NCBI GenBank assembly: GCA_902585605.1
Contig: CACIED010000001.1
Coordinates: 186,001-250,000 of the forward strand
DNA length: 64,000 nt
From: an uncultured Alphaproteobacteria bacterium
Lineage (GTDB): Bacteria; Pseudomonadota; Alphaproteobacteria; HIMB59; GCA-002718135
Reading direction: 5' to 3'
Of this stretch, positions 26,878-34,175 are shown in pieces. Every line of letters begins with the position of its first letter. Positions within the stretch are counted from its first letter, which is position 1. A program made the translations under genes and the position numbers. The notes beneath the pieces were generated by a model. It searched no databases, was not told the origin of the DNA, and saw nothing but the letters and a program-made list of their open reading frames with translations.

Positions 26878-27287
26878 AAACAATAGAAGAGAAGATAAAT
26901 TACTACAAAGAAAGTCTGGATTTATTTGATGATGGTATGGACAAGTATAAGTTTTTAATTGACCAAGCAAAAAATGCTAAAACATTTCCAGAGGAGTACA
27001 GAAATGACACATTTAAAGTATCTGGTTGTCAGGCACAGGTTTGGCTAGTCCCAAAATTAGAAGAAAATAAACTTACATTTTATTATGATTCTGATGCCTT
27101 TATCTCAAAAGGTATGGTGACAATACTATGTGATATTTATTCTGATAGAAAACCTGCTGAAATTAGAAATTCTGATTTTGATATGTTAAATATTTTAGAA
27201 CTAGATACTCTTTTAACTCCCGGAAGAAGAAATGGTGTTTATTCAATGTTAGAAAAAATAAAAGAATATGCAAATTCTTATTCATAA
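26874..27287 (+). CDS. sufE: SufE family cysteine desulfuration protein
   Basis: A 137-residue SufE protein. Cys52 in VSGCQAQVW is the sulfur acceptor that takes persulfide from the SufS desulfurase and passes it to SufB during Fe-S cluster assembly. The TPGRRNGVYSML helix near the C-terminus is also typical. It overlaps galT by 4 nt; the partners sufS and sufBCD are not in the window. There is no metabolic link to the gal genes, so it is probably just in the same transcript. Confidence 0.93.
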   Translation: MKTIEEKINYYKESLDLFDDGMDKYKFLIDQAKNAKTFPEEYRNDTFKVSGCQAQVWLVPKLEENKLTFYYDSDAFISKGMVTILCDIYSDRKPAEIRNSDFDMLNILELDTLLTPGRRNGVYSMLEKIKEYANSYS

Positions 27288-27295
27288 AATTTATT

Positions 27296-27901
27296 ATGTT
27301 TTATGAGCCAAAAAGGGGGAATCCTTTTAAAATAGATCCTTTTAAATCACTTGTTTTTCCACGACCAATTGGGTGGATATCTTCAATTAGTAAAGATGGT
27401 TTAGCAAACTTAGCACCTTATTCATATTTTAATGCTGTAGCTGATGAGCCACCACAAGTTATGTTTTGTTCAAATGGTAGTTCAGCACATGGGAAGTATA
27501 AGGATTCGTTATCAAATATTTTGTCAACAAAAGAATTTGTTGTAAATTTTGCTACCTCAGGTTCTCGAAATCAAATGAATATATCTTCCAGGGATTTCAA
27601 ACCATATGAAGATGAGTTTGTTTTGTCAAATTTAAAAAAGAAAAAATCAAAACTTGTTAGAGTACCTTCAGTAAAAGATAGTCCAGTTAATTTAGAATGT
27701 AAATTAATTAAAACAATTAAATTAAAATCAAATTCAAAAAAAATCTCAACAATGGTTATTGGAGAAGTAATTGGAATTTATATAAATAACAAATTTATAA
27801 AGAATAATAGAGTAGATAGTGTTTCAATGCGGTATATCGCAAGAATGGGCTATAGTGAATACACAACTATCTCTTCTAAATTTAATTTAAAACGAAAATA
27901 G
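27296..27901 (+). CDS. flavin reductase-like FMN-binding protein
   Basis: A 201-residue flavin reductase/DIM6-NTAB-family protein. RPIGWISSISKDGLANLAPYSYF near the N-terminus is the FMN-binding signature, and SLRYIARMGYSEY-like residues close the protein. Members bind FMN and reduce it, or act as partner reductases for monooxygenases. It follows sufE by 8 nt and ends before an AT-rich hairpin. The substrate is unknown. Confidence 0.9.
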   Translation: MFYEPKRGNPFKIDPFKSLVFPRPIGWISSISKDGLANLAPYSYFNAVADEPPQVMFCSNGSSAHGKYKDSLSNILSTKEFVVNFATSGSRNQMNISSRDFKPYEDEFVLSNLKKKKSKLVRVPSVKDSPVNLECKLIKTIKLKSNSKKISTMVIGEVIGIYINNKFIKNNRVDSVSMRYIARMGYSEYTTISSKFNLKRK

Positions 27902-27958
27902 TAATTCAAAAAAGAATTGTTATAAGAATTTACAAAGAAGTTATTGTTATAGTTTTCT

Positions 27959-27984
27959 AAACAATAAAGCTTATTGTTTTCTTT
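27959..27984 (+). terminator. AT-rich intrinsic terminator-like hairpin after flavin reductase
   Basis: A perfect 9-bp stem (27959-27967 with 27971-27979, arm AAACAATAA) has a 3-nt loop and is followed by TCTTT. It lies between the convergent flavin reductase and MFS genes and is palindromic enough to act in both directions. Its stability is low because the stem holds one G-C pair only. Confidence 0.5.
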
Positions 27985-28025
27985 AATATGTTGAAGTATT
28001 GTAATTAAGTTTTCTAATCATTACT

Positions 28026-29183
28026 TTAGAATTTTTTTAATTTGAAAAAATTCATAATGATGATTAAATTTATTGATAGCAATAAAACTGCTAAACATAA
28101 TGCATACATATTAAAAGTTAATCCAAATAAATCTGCAGAAAATCCTATTAAAGCTGGTCCAAAAATAATACCTGCAAAAGATATACTAGAAATGTGAGAA
28201 ATTATTATTGGAACAGGTTCATCTGAAACTTTAACTACCCTTCTATAAACAATAGGGATAATGTTAGAGGTTAAGAATCCAAATACCATAACAGAAAAAA
28301 ATATCAGATAAATATTCATACTAAATATACTTAAGCATAAGATTACTGCTCCAATAATTGAGAAATATGGACCTACTATTTTATCAGCATATTTTTTTAA
28401 AAGCATTCCTCCAGATAAATTTCCACCTATTTCACCAAGTTGGAAAAAAATTACGATAAAGCCAGCTAAGTACAGTGGAGTTAACAAGTCTTGCACTAAC
28501 CAAACTGATGACCAATTAAGGATAATTCCACTTATGGCATACCAAATCATTAAATTGACAGCAAAAAGAAATACTTTCTTACTTGGTAAAGAAAATTTAG
28601 GTGTATTATTTATATAGTCAAATTTTCTTGGTAGGCCAAAAAAAATTACAGGCACAATTGAGAAAATTATTAAAATTCCAACTATCAAAAATGTTGAGGT
28701 TGGAGTAAAATTAAATCCCAAAAACCAACTTGAAAATACTGCTCCAAATAACGCTCCAAAACCTATAGAGGCTTTAAATATAGGATTTAAAATTTTTTTA
28801 GTTTTTTCTTCTAATATAGCAATTTGCGTAAACATACTGGGTGATTGGATTCCTATCGCAATCCCCCAAATAAAAGAAAGTAAAAAAAGTAGTTTTAAAT
28901 TAGAAAAGAAAAAAATTAAAAAAGGTATTAATGCAAAAATACCTCTGGATAGTGCTAAGGCTTTTGAAGTACCTATTCTTGGTATAAGAAATCTAGTTGC
29001 TATTTGATTTGTAAAAATATTAGCAATACCAAATGTAACTCCTGTAAAACCGTATTGTGTTTTAGTAATATTGATATAATCAAATAAGACTGGAGTATAA
29101 ACAAACCACATTGAAACAAGAAACATGAATAAGAAACCCTGCGAGCAAGTAATTAAAAAAGATTTAAAGAAAATTTCATTCAT
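28026..29183 (-). CDS. MFS transporter, first of two paralogues
   Basis: A 385-residue membrane protein with about 12 hydrophobic helices, a basic central loop (GLPRKFDYINNTPKFSLPSKK) and the major-facilitator plan. It is a clear paralogue of the protein at 29419-30615: shared blocks include the N-terminal SQGF/SQGI region, NPIFKAS/NPIFKSS, IVGPYF, VIFGPA and LTFNMYALC/LTFNMYMLG. The substrate is unknown; drug, sugar or nucleoside export are all possible. The start ATG at 29183 aligns with the start chosen for the paralogue. Confidence 0.88.
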   Translation of the reverse strand: MNEIFFKSFLITCSQGFLFMFLVSMWFVYTPVLFDYINITKTQYGFTGVTFGIANIFTNQIATRFLIPRIGTSKALALSRGIFALIPFLIFFFSNLKLLFLLSFIWGIAIGIQSPSMFTQIAILEEKTKKILNPIFKASIGFGALFGAVFSSWFLGFNFTPTSTFLIVGILIIFSIVPVIFFGLPRKFDYINNTPKFSLPSKKVFLFAVNLMIWYAISGIILNWSSVWLVQDLLTPLYLAGFIVIFFQLGEIGGNLSGGMLLKKYADKIVGPYFSIIGAVILCLSIFSMNIYLIFFSVMVFGFLTSNIIPIVYRRVVKVSDEPVPIIISHISSISFAGIIFGPALIGFSADLFGLTFNMYALCLAVLLLSINLIIIMNFFKLKKF

Positions 29184-29351
29184 TTATTTAAGATTAATAT
29201 TAAAGTAATTAAATTAAAATAAACTATTATGGTTTAATAAAATAGATAATGATTTTAATTATTAAGAAAAATTAATAAGAATAATTGTTTTTCTTTTTAT
29301 TATTGTAGGACAAAAAATACTATATCTTAATAGACTTAAATTTAAAAAACC

Positions 29352-29357
29352 TATAAT
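29352..29357 (+). promoter_or_regulatory. tRNA-Leu promoter -10 element
   Basis: A perfect TATAAT lies 18 nt ahead of the mature tRNA 5' end. A TAGACT at 29331-29336 may be a -35 box with a short 15-nt spacer. Confidence 0.5.
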
Positions 29358-29374
29358 TGCTTATTAAATTATTT

Positions 29375-29459
29375 GGGAGTATGGCGGAACTGGTAGACGC
29401 GCCGGATTCAAAATCCGGTCACTTCGGTGGTGTGGGTTCGATTCCCTCTACTCCTACCA
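29375..29459 (+). tRNA. tRNA-Leu (anticodon CAA)
   Basis: The acceptor arm GGGAGTA (29375-29381) pairs with TACTCCT with a G-U at the first pair, followed by discriminator A and a genomically encoded CCA ending at 29459. The anticodon stem CCGGA/TCCGG encloses TTCAAAA, giving anticodon CAA at 29409-29411, which reads UUG leucine codons. A long variable arm (CACTTCGGTG region) and the GTTCGATTC T-arm confirm a class II leucine tRNA. The 3' 41 nt lie inside the antisense reading frame of the second MFS gene. Confidence 0.95.
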
Positions 29460-30615
29460 TCTTTTCATTATTCATGACTAAAAGCATTATTAACGATATT
29501 AGAAACATAATTAATCCAAGCATATACATATTAAAAGTTAATCCATAAGCTTCTGCAGAGAAACCAACAATTGCAGGTCCAAAGATGACGCCTGTAAATG
29601 CAATACTAGACACGTGAGAGATTGTTACAGGAATAGGATGTGGTGAATGTCGAACAGATTGTCTATAAATAATTGGCATTACATTAGAAATTAGAAATCC
29701 AAAAAGAAAAATTGATATATAAATTATATAAATATTTTGAGATAGAAGACTGAGAAATAAAATTATTGAACCAAACATTGCAAAGTAAGGTCCGACAATT
29801 TTTTCATTAAACAAATTAATTAATTTAGAACCAAAAAAATTACTTATTATTTCACCAATATTAAAAAGTATAACTATAGATCCTACCATATACAAAGGTG
29901 CGTAAAGATCTTTTACTAACCACAATGGAGACCATTGAATAATGATTCCCATAGTTGCAAAGATAAGCATATTTATAGAGGCAAATATTATTATTTTAAA
30001 ACTAGGAAATATAAATCCAGGTTCATTATCTTTAATGTCATATTTTTTTTTCAATCCAAAAAAAAACATTGTTATTGTTGAGCTAAATACAAAACACCCA
30101 ATAACAAAAGTTGTTAATATTGGTGGTATATTTATACCAACACATATACTGCTTACGCCACCACCAATTATAAAACCAATACTAAAAGATGATTTAAAAA
30201 TTGGGTTTAAAATTCTATTTGTGTTTTGTTCAATAATGGCAACTTGGGTGAATATATTTGGAGCTTGAATACCTATCGATATACCCCAAAAAATTGATAG
30301 TAAAATATATGTTTGATATGTTGAAAAATAAAATATTAAGAATGGTATAAAGGAATACATCAATCTTGCTATAATTAAACAGTTGGTACTTCCAATTTTT
30401 GGTAACAAATATCTTGTTGTTAATTGGTTTGTTACAACTGTAAAAATACCAAATAAAACAAATCCATATGAGTAGTCTGATTCAGTCATTTCTATAAGAT
30501 TAAATAAAATTGGAGCGTGAACTAAGAAAGTGCTAAATGTAAGTGTAGCAAATATGCCTTGAGAGAATGTTGCAATAAATGAAGTATTTAATTCTTTTGA
30601 TATTAAGTTATTCAT
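29419..30615 (-). CDS. MFS transporter, second paralogue, ends inside tRNA-Leu antisense strand
   Basis: About 398 residues with 12 hydrophobic segments, paralogous to the MFS gene at 28026. A longer frame starts at a TTG at 30666, but the ATG at 30615 (MNNLISKELN) matches the paralogue start. The final 12 residues (VGVEGIEPTPPK) are encoded by the antisense strand of the tRNA-Leu T- and variable arms; the stop is at 29419-29421. The paralogue lacks this tail, so the original stop was probably lost or never present. The transport function is inferred only from the family. Confidence 0.85.
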   Translation of the reverse strand: MNNLISKELNTSFIATFSQGIFATLTFSTFLVHAPILFNLIEMTESDYSYGFVLFGIFTVVTNQLTTRYLLPKIGSTNCLIIARLMYSFIPFLIFYFSTYQTYILLSIFWGISIGIQAPNIFTQVAIIEQNTNRILNPIFKSSFSIGFIIGGGVSSICVGINIPPILTTFVIGCFVFSSTITMFFFGLKKKYDIKDNEPGFIFPSFKIIIFASINMLIFATMGIIIQWSPLWLVKDLYAPLYMVGSIVILFNIGEIISNFFGSKLINLFNEKIVGPYFAMFGSIILFLSLLSQNIYIIYISIFLFGFLISNVMPIIYRQSVRHSPHPIPVTISHVSSIAFTGVIFGPAIVGFSAEAYGLTFNMYMLGLIMFLISLIMLLVMNNEKMVGVEGIEPTPPK

Positions 30616-30692
30616 AATAGGTGAAAATAAATTTTTAGATTTAAGCTTACATTTAGTATAAATCAAAGAGATACTAAGGTAAAAAAATATAA

Positions 30693-31277
30693 ATGAATTT
30701 TCTTAACAAACTTTATAACTGGACTCTTACAAAAGCTAAACATAAAAATGCTAAATGGTACTTATGTTTGATATCATTTGCTGAAAGTTCATTTTTCCCC
30801 ATTCCACCAGATCTACTTCTGATACCCATGGCTTTAGCTAATAAGTTTAAGGCTTTGTTTTATGCGTTTATATGCACCTTCTCATCTGTAATTGGAGGAG
30901 TGGCTGGGTATGCGATTGGTTATTTTTTTTATAATTCAGTGGGTACCTACATTGTTGAGTTTTATCATTTGGAAAATTCCTTTAGTATTTTTGAAAATTA
31001 CTACAAAGAATATGGTATTTTAATTGTTTTAGGTGCTGGCATAACACCCTTTCCATATAAGTTTATTACAATTGCAAGCGGCGTATTTGGATTAAATATT
31101 TTTTTATTTATTATTGTTTCAATTATTGGTCGAGGATCGAGATTTTATCTGATAGCATTACTTCTATATTATTTTGGTGAAAAAATTAGGTTAATTATAG
31201 ATAAATATTTCAATATTTTAACTATTGTGTTTTTTATTTTACTTGTTGGAAGTGTTTTTATAATTAGATTTTTATGA
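30693..31277 (+). CDS. YqaA/DedA (VTT-domain) membrane protein
   Basis: A 194-residue membrane protein of the DedA/SNARE-associated type. The motif FAESSFFPIPPDLLLIPMAL and the helix pair VIGGVAGYAIGYFFY are typical, together with LGAGITPFPYKFITIASGVFG in the second half. DedA-like proteins are thought to move lipids such as undecaprenyl phosphate across the inner membrane. It overlaps dsbB by 4 nt and may be co-translated with it. The exact role is uncertain. Confidence 0.87.
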   Translation: MNFLNKLYNWTLTKAKHKNAKWYLCLISFAESSFFPIPPDLLLIPMALANKFKALFYAFICTFSSVIGGVAGYAIGYFFYNSVGTYIVEFYHLENSFSIFENYYKEYGILIVLGAGITPFPYKFITIASGVFGLNIFLFIIVSIIGRGSRFYLIALLLYYFGEKIRLIIDKYFNILTIVFFILLVGSVFIIRFL

Positions 31278-31768
31278 TAATTCGTAATTGGACCACACTT
31301 TTATTTATAATTTCATTAATCTCAATATCATCAGCATTAATTGCAGAATATTTTTTTAATCTTCAGCCATGTGAATTGTGTTTAAAGCAAAGACATCCAT
31401 ATTATTTAATTTTAATATGCTTAGTTCTGATATTTTTATTCTCAAATTTTAATAAAATTTGGTTTTATTTAGTAATACAGTTTGGATCGGTTTACGGTCT
31501 TTTTTATTCTATATGGCACGTTGGAGTTGAGAATAAAATTTTTAAAGGACCAGCAGGTTGTTCAGCAATGCTAACAGACAGTGAAAATACTACAGAACTT
31601 AAAGCGCAGATATTATCAAAGCAGGTAATTAGTTGTGATGAAGTTATTTGGAGCTTTTTTGGCATTTCTGCTGCTTCAATTAATACGATTGTTTTACTAG
31701 TTATTTTTATTTTAAATGCTATTTATTTATTTAAGAACTATGGCATTAAAAAAGAAAAAAGCGTCTAA
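31274..31768 (+). CDS. dsbB: disulfide bond formation protein B
   Basis: A 164-residue inner membrane protein with four hydrophobic helices. The first periplasmic pair Cys33-Glu-Leu-Cys36 (QPCELCLKQRHPYY) and the second pair Cys96 and Cys121 are the redox-active cysteines that oxidise DsbA and pass electrons to ubiquinone. The HPYY segment at 41-44 is typical of the quinone-binding helix. It overlaps the next gene, coq7, by 29 nt; coq7 is a ubiquinone biosynthesis gene, which fits a quinone theme. Confidence 0.9.
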   Translation: MIIRNWTTLLFIISLISISSALIAEYFFNLQPCELCLKQRHPYYLILICLVLIFLFSNFNKIWFYLVIQFGSVYGLFYSIWHVGVENKIFKGPAGCSAMLTDSENTTELKAQILSKQVISCDEVIWSFFGISAASINTIVLLVIFILNAIYLFKNYGIKKEKSV

Positions 31769-32309
31769 AAAAAAATTTTCATCAGGTAAAACTACTCATA
31801 GGGAAGTTTTAGAAGAAATCATAAGAGTCGATCATGCTGGTGAATATGGAGCAACCAAAATATATGATGGTCAAATAGCAATATTTGGCAAAAGTTCAAA
31901 GCTTGGTAAAACAATCCAACATATGGCAGATCAAGAACAAGAACATATTGATAAATTCAATGAACTTATCTTGGAACATAGAGTTAGACCAACTGCTCTC
32001 CTTCCTTTGTGGAATGTTGCGGGTTATGCGCTTGGCGCGTCCACAGCATTAATGGGAGAAAAGGCTGCCATGGCCTGTACTGTTGCTGTTGAAAAAGTAA
32101 TAGGTGAACATTACCAAGAACAATTGGAACTCTTAGGAGATGATCATAAAGATTTAAAAAAAACAATTTCTAAATTTAGAGATGATGAACTTGAACATCA
32201 CGATATTGGTATAGAGCATGATGCTGAAAGTGCGCCAGGATATAAAATTATGTCAAAGGTGATAGAGTTTGGATGTAAAACAGCAATTGCAATTTCAAAA
32301 AAAATCTAA
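31740..32309 (+). CDS. coq7: demethoxyubiquinone hydroxylase
   Basis: A diiron hydroxylase of ubiquinone biosynthesis (189 residues) that inserts the last ring hydroxyl. The repeated E...ExxH pattern is visible: REVLEEIIRVDHAGEYGA, then DQEQEHIDKF, then EKVIGEHYQE and DDELEHHDIG. An in-frame TTG lies at 31716, but the ATG at 31740 gives the normal length and MALKKKKASKKK start, with a basic N-terminus suited to membrane binding. The final TAA overlaps the HNH gene stop. Confidence 0.93.
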   Translation: MALKKKKASKKKFSSGKTTHREVLEEIIRVDHAGEYGATKIYDGQIAIFGKSSKLGKTIQHMADQEQEHIDKFNELILEHRVRPTALLPLWNVAGYALGASTALMGEKAAMACTVAVEKVIGEHYQEQLELLGDDHKDLKKTISKFRDDELEHHDIGIEHDAESAPGYKIMSKVIEFGCKTAIAISKKI

Positions 32310-32860
32310 TTTTCTAGTTCTGTATCCCAGTATAAATAATCTCTCCAAGTCTCATGCAAAAAGTTAGGAGGAAAATTCCTACCATTATTTTGTAGTTGAA
32401 TTGAAGATGGTCGTAGAGGTTTTTTAAAAAGTTTCATATCAGTGTTCTGAATAAGTTTTCTTCCTTTTTTTAAATTACATGACGTGCATGCTGAGACAAC
32501 ATTTTCCCAAGTAGTTTTTCCATGCAGACATTTCGGAACTAAATGATCAAATGTTAATTCGTTTGCTGGAAAACGATTAGTGCAGTATTGGCAAGTAAAA
32601 TTATCTCTCAGAAAAACATTAAAACGAGTGAAGGCAGGTCTTCGTTGTGGAGTTACATAATCCTTTAAGGCAATTACACTTGGTAACTTAAAAGTAAGGT
32701 TTGGAGAATGAACTTCGTGCTCATAATTTTCTATAACTGAAACTCTTTCAAGAAAAACGGCTTTGATGGCGTCTTGCCATGAACATAAAGAAAGTGGGTA
32801 ATAAGATAGCGGCCGAAAATCAGCATTAAGAACCAAAGCTGGATTTTCTGCAGTACTCAT
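32306..32860 (-). CDS. HNH endonuclease family protein
   Basis: A 184-residue HNH nuclease. The zinc-binding pairs C90-x2-C93 and C125-x2-C128 frame the core LTFDHLVPK (Asp105-His106) and WENVV. N-terminal residues 1-85 form the extra domain seen in stand-alone HNH proteins of many alphaproteobacteria. Such proteins are found widely as single genes and are not tied to mobile DNA here. It converges on coq7, with a 4-nt overlap. Confidence 0.92.
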   Translation of the reverse strand: MSTAENPALVLNADFRPLSYYPLSLCSWQDAIKAVFLERVSVIENYEHEVHSPNLTFKLPSVIALKDYVTPQRRPAFTRFNVFLRDNFTCQYCTNRFPANELTFDHLVPKCLHGKTTWENVVSACTSCNLKKGRKLIQNTDMKLFKKPLRPSSIQLQNNGRNFPPNFLHETWRDYLYWDTELEN

Positions 32861-32924
32861 TTTAATTTCTACTCACCCAAGTCATAATATACAAATAGTA
32901 ATATAATATTAAGATTCGATTACT

Positions 32925-33599
32925 TTAAATATTTTTTTTAACAAAATTTTGGAATAAAGTTATTGTTTCTTCAGACATTGTGTGCTCATCATTTTCAATA
33001 AGATGATGTTCAAAATTAAATTTACTTTCTTTTAAAATTTCTAATGATCTTTCATAATTATTAAGTGGAATAACACTATCCTGTCCACCGTGTGAAATAA
33101 ATACAGGTGTTTTTTCGAATAATTCATTCGTATAATCTTTAGTTATAATCCTTGATGAAATAATTCCTACACCAGCCAAAGTATTTTTTAGTGACCTACC
33201 TAATTCAAAAGTCATTGTTCCGCCTTGTGAAAAACCCATAACAAAACAATCTTTCATTTCTAAATTTAATTTTTTTAATTTCTCAGAAATGGATGTCACA
33301 ATTTTATCGATATTAGTATCAATAACTTTCCTTATAACTTCATATTCTTTTGGACCAGCATTCGAAATATGAACACCGCTGATATTCAAATCAAACCATT
33401 GGAAACCCATGGGATAACCAGGGATTGAGTCTGGTGCGTTAAGAGCGGCATAATACATTCCCCAACTTTCTTGATCTAAAACTTGTGCAAGAGGAATTAA
33501 ATTTGAAGCAGTATCACCATAACCATGAAGAAGTATCATTAATTTTCTTGGCTTTGAGTGATTACTATAAGAAGAGGTTTCTAGTATTTTACTCATCAT
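32925..33599 (-). CDS. phospholipase/carboxylesterase family serine hydrolase
   Basis: A 224-residue alpha/beta hydrolase of the carboxylesterase/phospholipase type (YpfH-like). The oxyanion region LLHGYGDTASN, the nucleophile in GFSQGG, the acid in HGGQDSVIP and the histidine in NDEHTM are all visible. These enzymes cleave short-chain carboxyl esters. No operon partner is present: it is divergent from the small membrane protein at 33661. Confidence 0.9.
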   Translation of the reverse strand: MMSKILETSSYSNHSKPRKLMILLHGYGDTASNLIPLAQVLDQESWGMYYAALNAPDSIPGYPMGFQWFDLNISGVHISNAGPKEYEVIRKVIDTNIDKIVTSISEKLKKLNLEMKDCFVMGFSQGGTMTFELGRSLKNTLAGVGIISSRIITKDYTNELFEKTPVFISHGGQDSVIPLNNYERSLEILKESKFNFEHHLIENDEHTMSEETITLFQNFVKKNI

Positions 33600-33660
33600 A
33601 TACAGGCTTTATTTATAGTTTCTTGTTTCAGACAAGAAAAGTTTTATATAGAGATAATAT

Positions 33661-33855
33661 ATGAGTACAATGCAGATAATCCTAGTATTATTTATGGCGG
33701 CAACACTTGCAGTTGTTGTAATTGGAGTAATAGCAATGGCTGTTAATGGAAAACTCAATAAAAATCATAGTAATAAATTAATGCGTTTAAGGGTACTTTT
33801 CCAAGCAATTGCTATATTTGTTTTTGTATTGATTGTCTGGCTAGCAAGAAATTAG
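33661..33855 (+). CDS. HIG1-domain twin transmembrane protein
   Basis: A 64-residue protein with two hydrophobic helices (about 4-28 and 45-62) joined by a basic loop NKNHSNKLMRLRVLFQ. The loop carries the HIG1 pattern (N-x-L-M-R-x-R-V-x-x-Q), known in small alphaproteobacterial relatives of mitochondrial respiratory-chain factors. It likely sits in the inner membrane and may help assemble cytochrome oxidase. Role inferred from the family. Confidence 0.75.
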   Translation: MSTMQIILVLFMAATLAVVVIGVIAMAVNGKLNKNHSNKLMRLRVLFQAIAIFVFVLIVWLARN

Positions 33856-33909
33856 TATTTAGGCTCTAGAAAAATTTTATAAATTTTAGTATATAGACGC
33901 AGGGTTTAT

Positions 33910-34092
33910 ATGGGCATTCACTTTAATCACAAATCTAAAGCGGGAGACCGCAAAATGCAGAAAGAGCTTAAGCTAAAAATGAAAGCTGAGGAACGCAAAA
34001 GAAAACGTGAAGAGCAAGAAAAGCTTAAAATGGAAGAGGAAATGCGTAAACTCGAAGAACTTACAAGACCTGATAAAGAAGAAAATAAGTAG
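33910..34092 (+). CDS. small highly charged coiled-coil protein
   Basis: A 60-residue reading frame, almost all charged or polar (Lys, Glu, Arg, Met), which would form one long amphipathic helix. It opens MGIHFNHKSKAGDRKMQ and follows the HIG1 gene by 54 nt. A terminator-like hairpin follows 21 nt later, which supports a real gene. I do not recognise its function. Confidence 0.6.
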   Translation: MGIHFNHKSKAGDRKMQKELKLKMKAEERKRKREEQEKLKMEEEMRKLEELTRPDKEENK

Positions 34093-34112
34093 TATTTCAT
34101 TAGCTTTTTAAT

Positions 34113-34136
34113 ACTATTAATATTTAATAGTTTTTT
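34113..34136 (+). terminator. AT-only intrinsic terminator-like hairpin
   Basis: ACTATTA (34113-34119) and TAATAGT (34125-34131) form a 7-bp stem with a 5-nt loop, followed by five T. It lies between the small charged-protein gene and the autotransporter. Stability is low, but hairpin plus T-run in the right place supports termination. Confidence 0.6.
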
Positions 34137-34175
34137 AACTTTCACATAGAATATAGCCACTCACCAAACGGCGGC

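Noticed and set aside
29375-30666. tRNA-Leu as a mobile-element attachment site
   Set aside because: No integrase and no repeated tRNA 3' end is visible nearby; the duplication concerns the MFS genes only.
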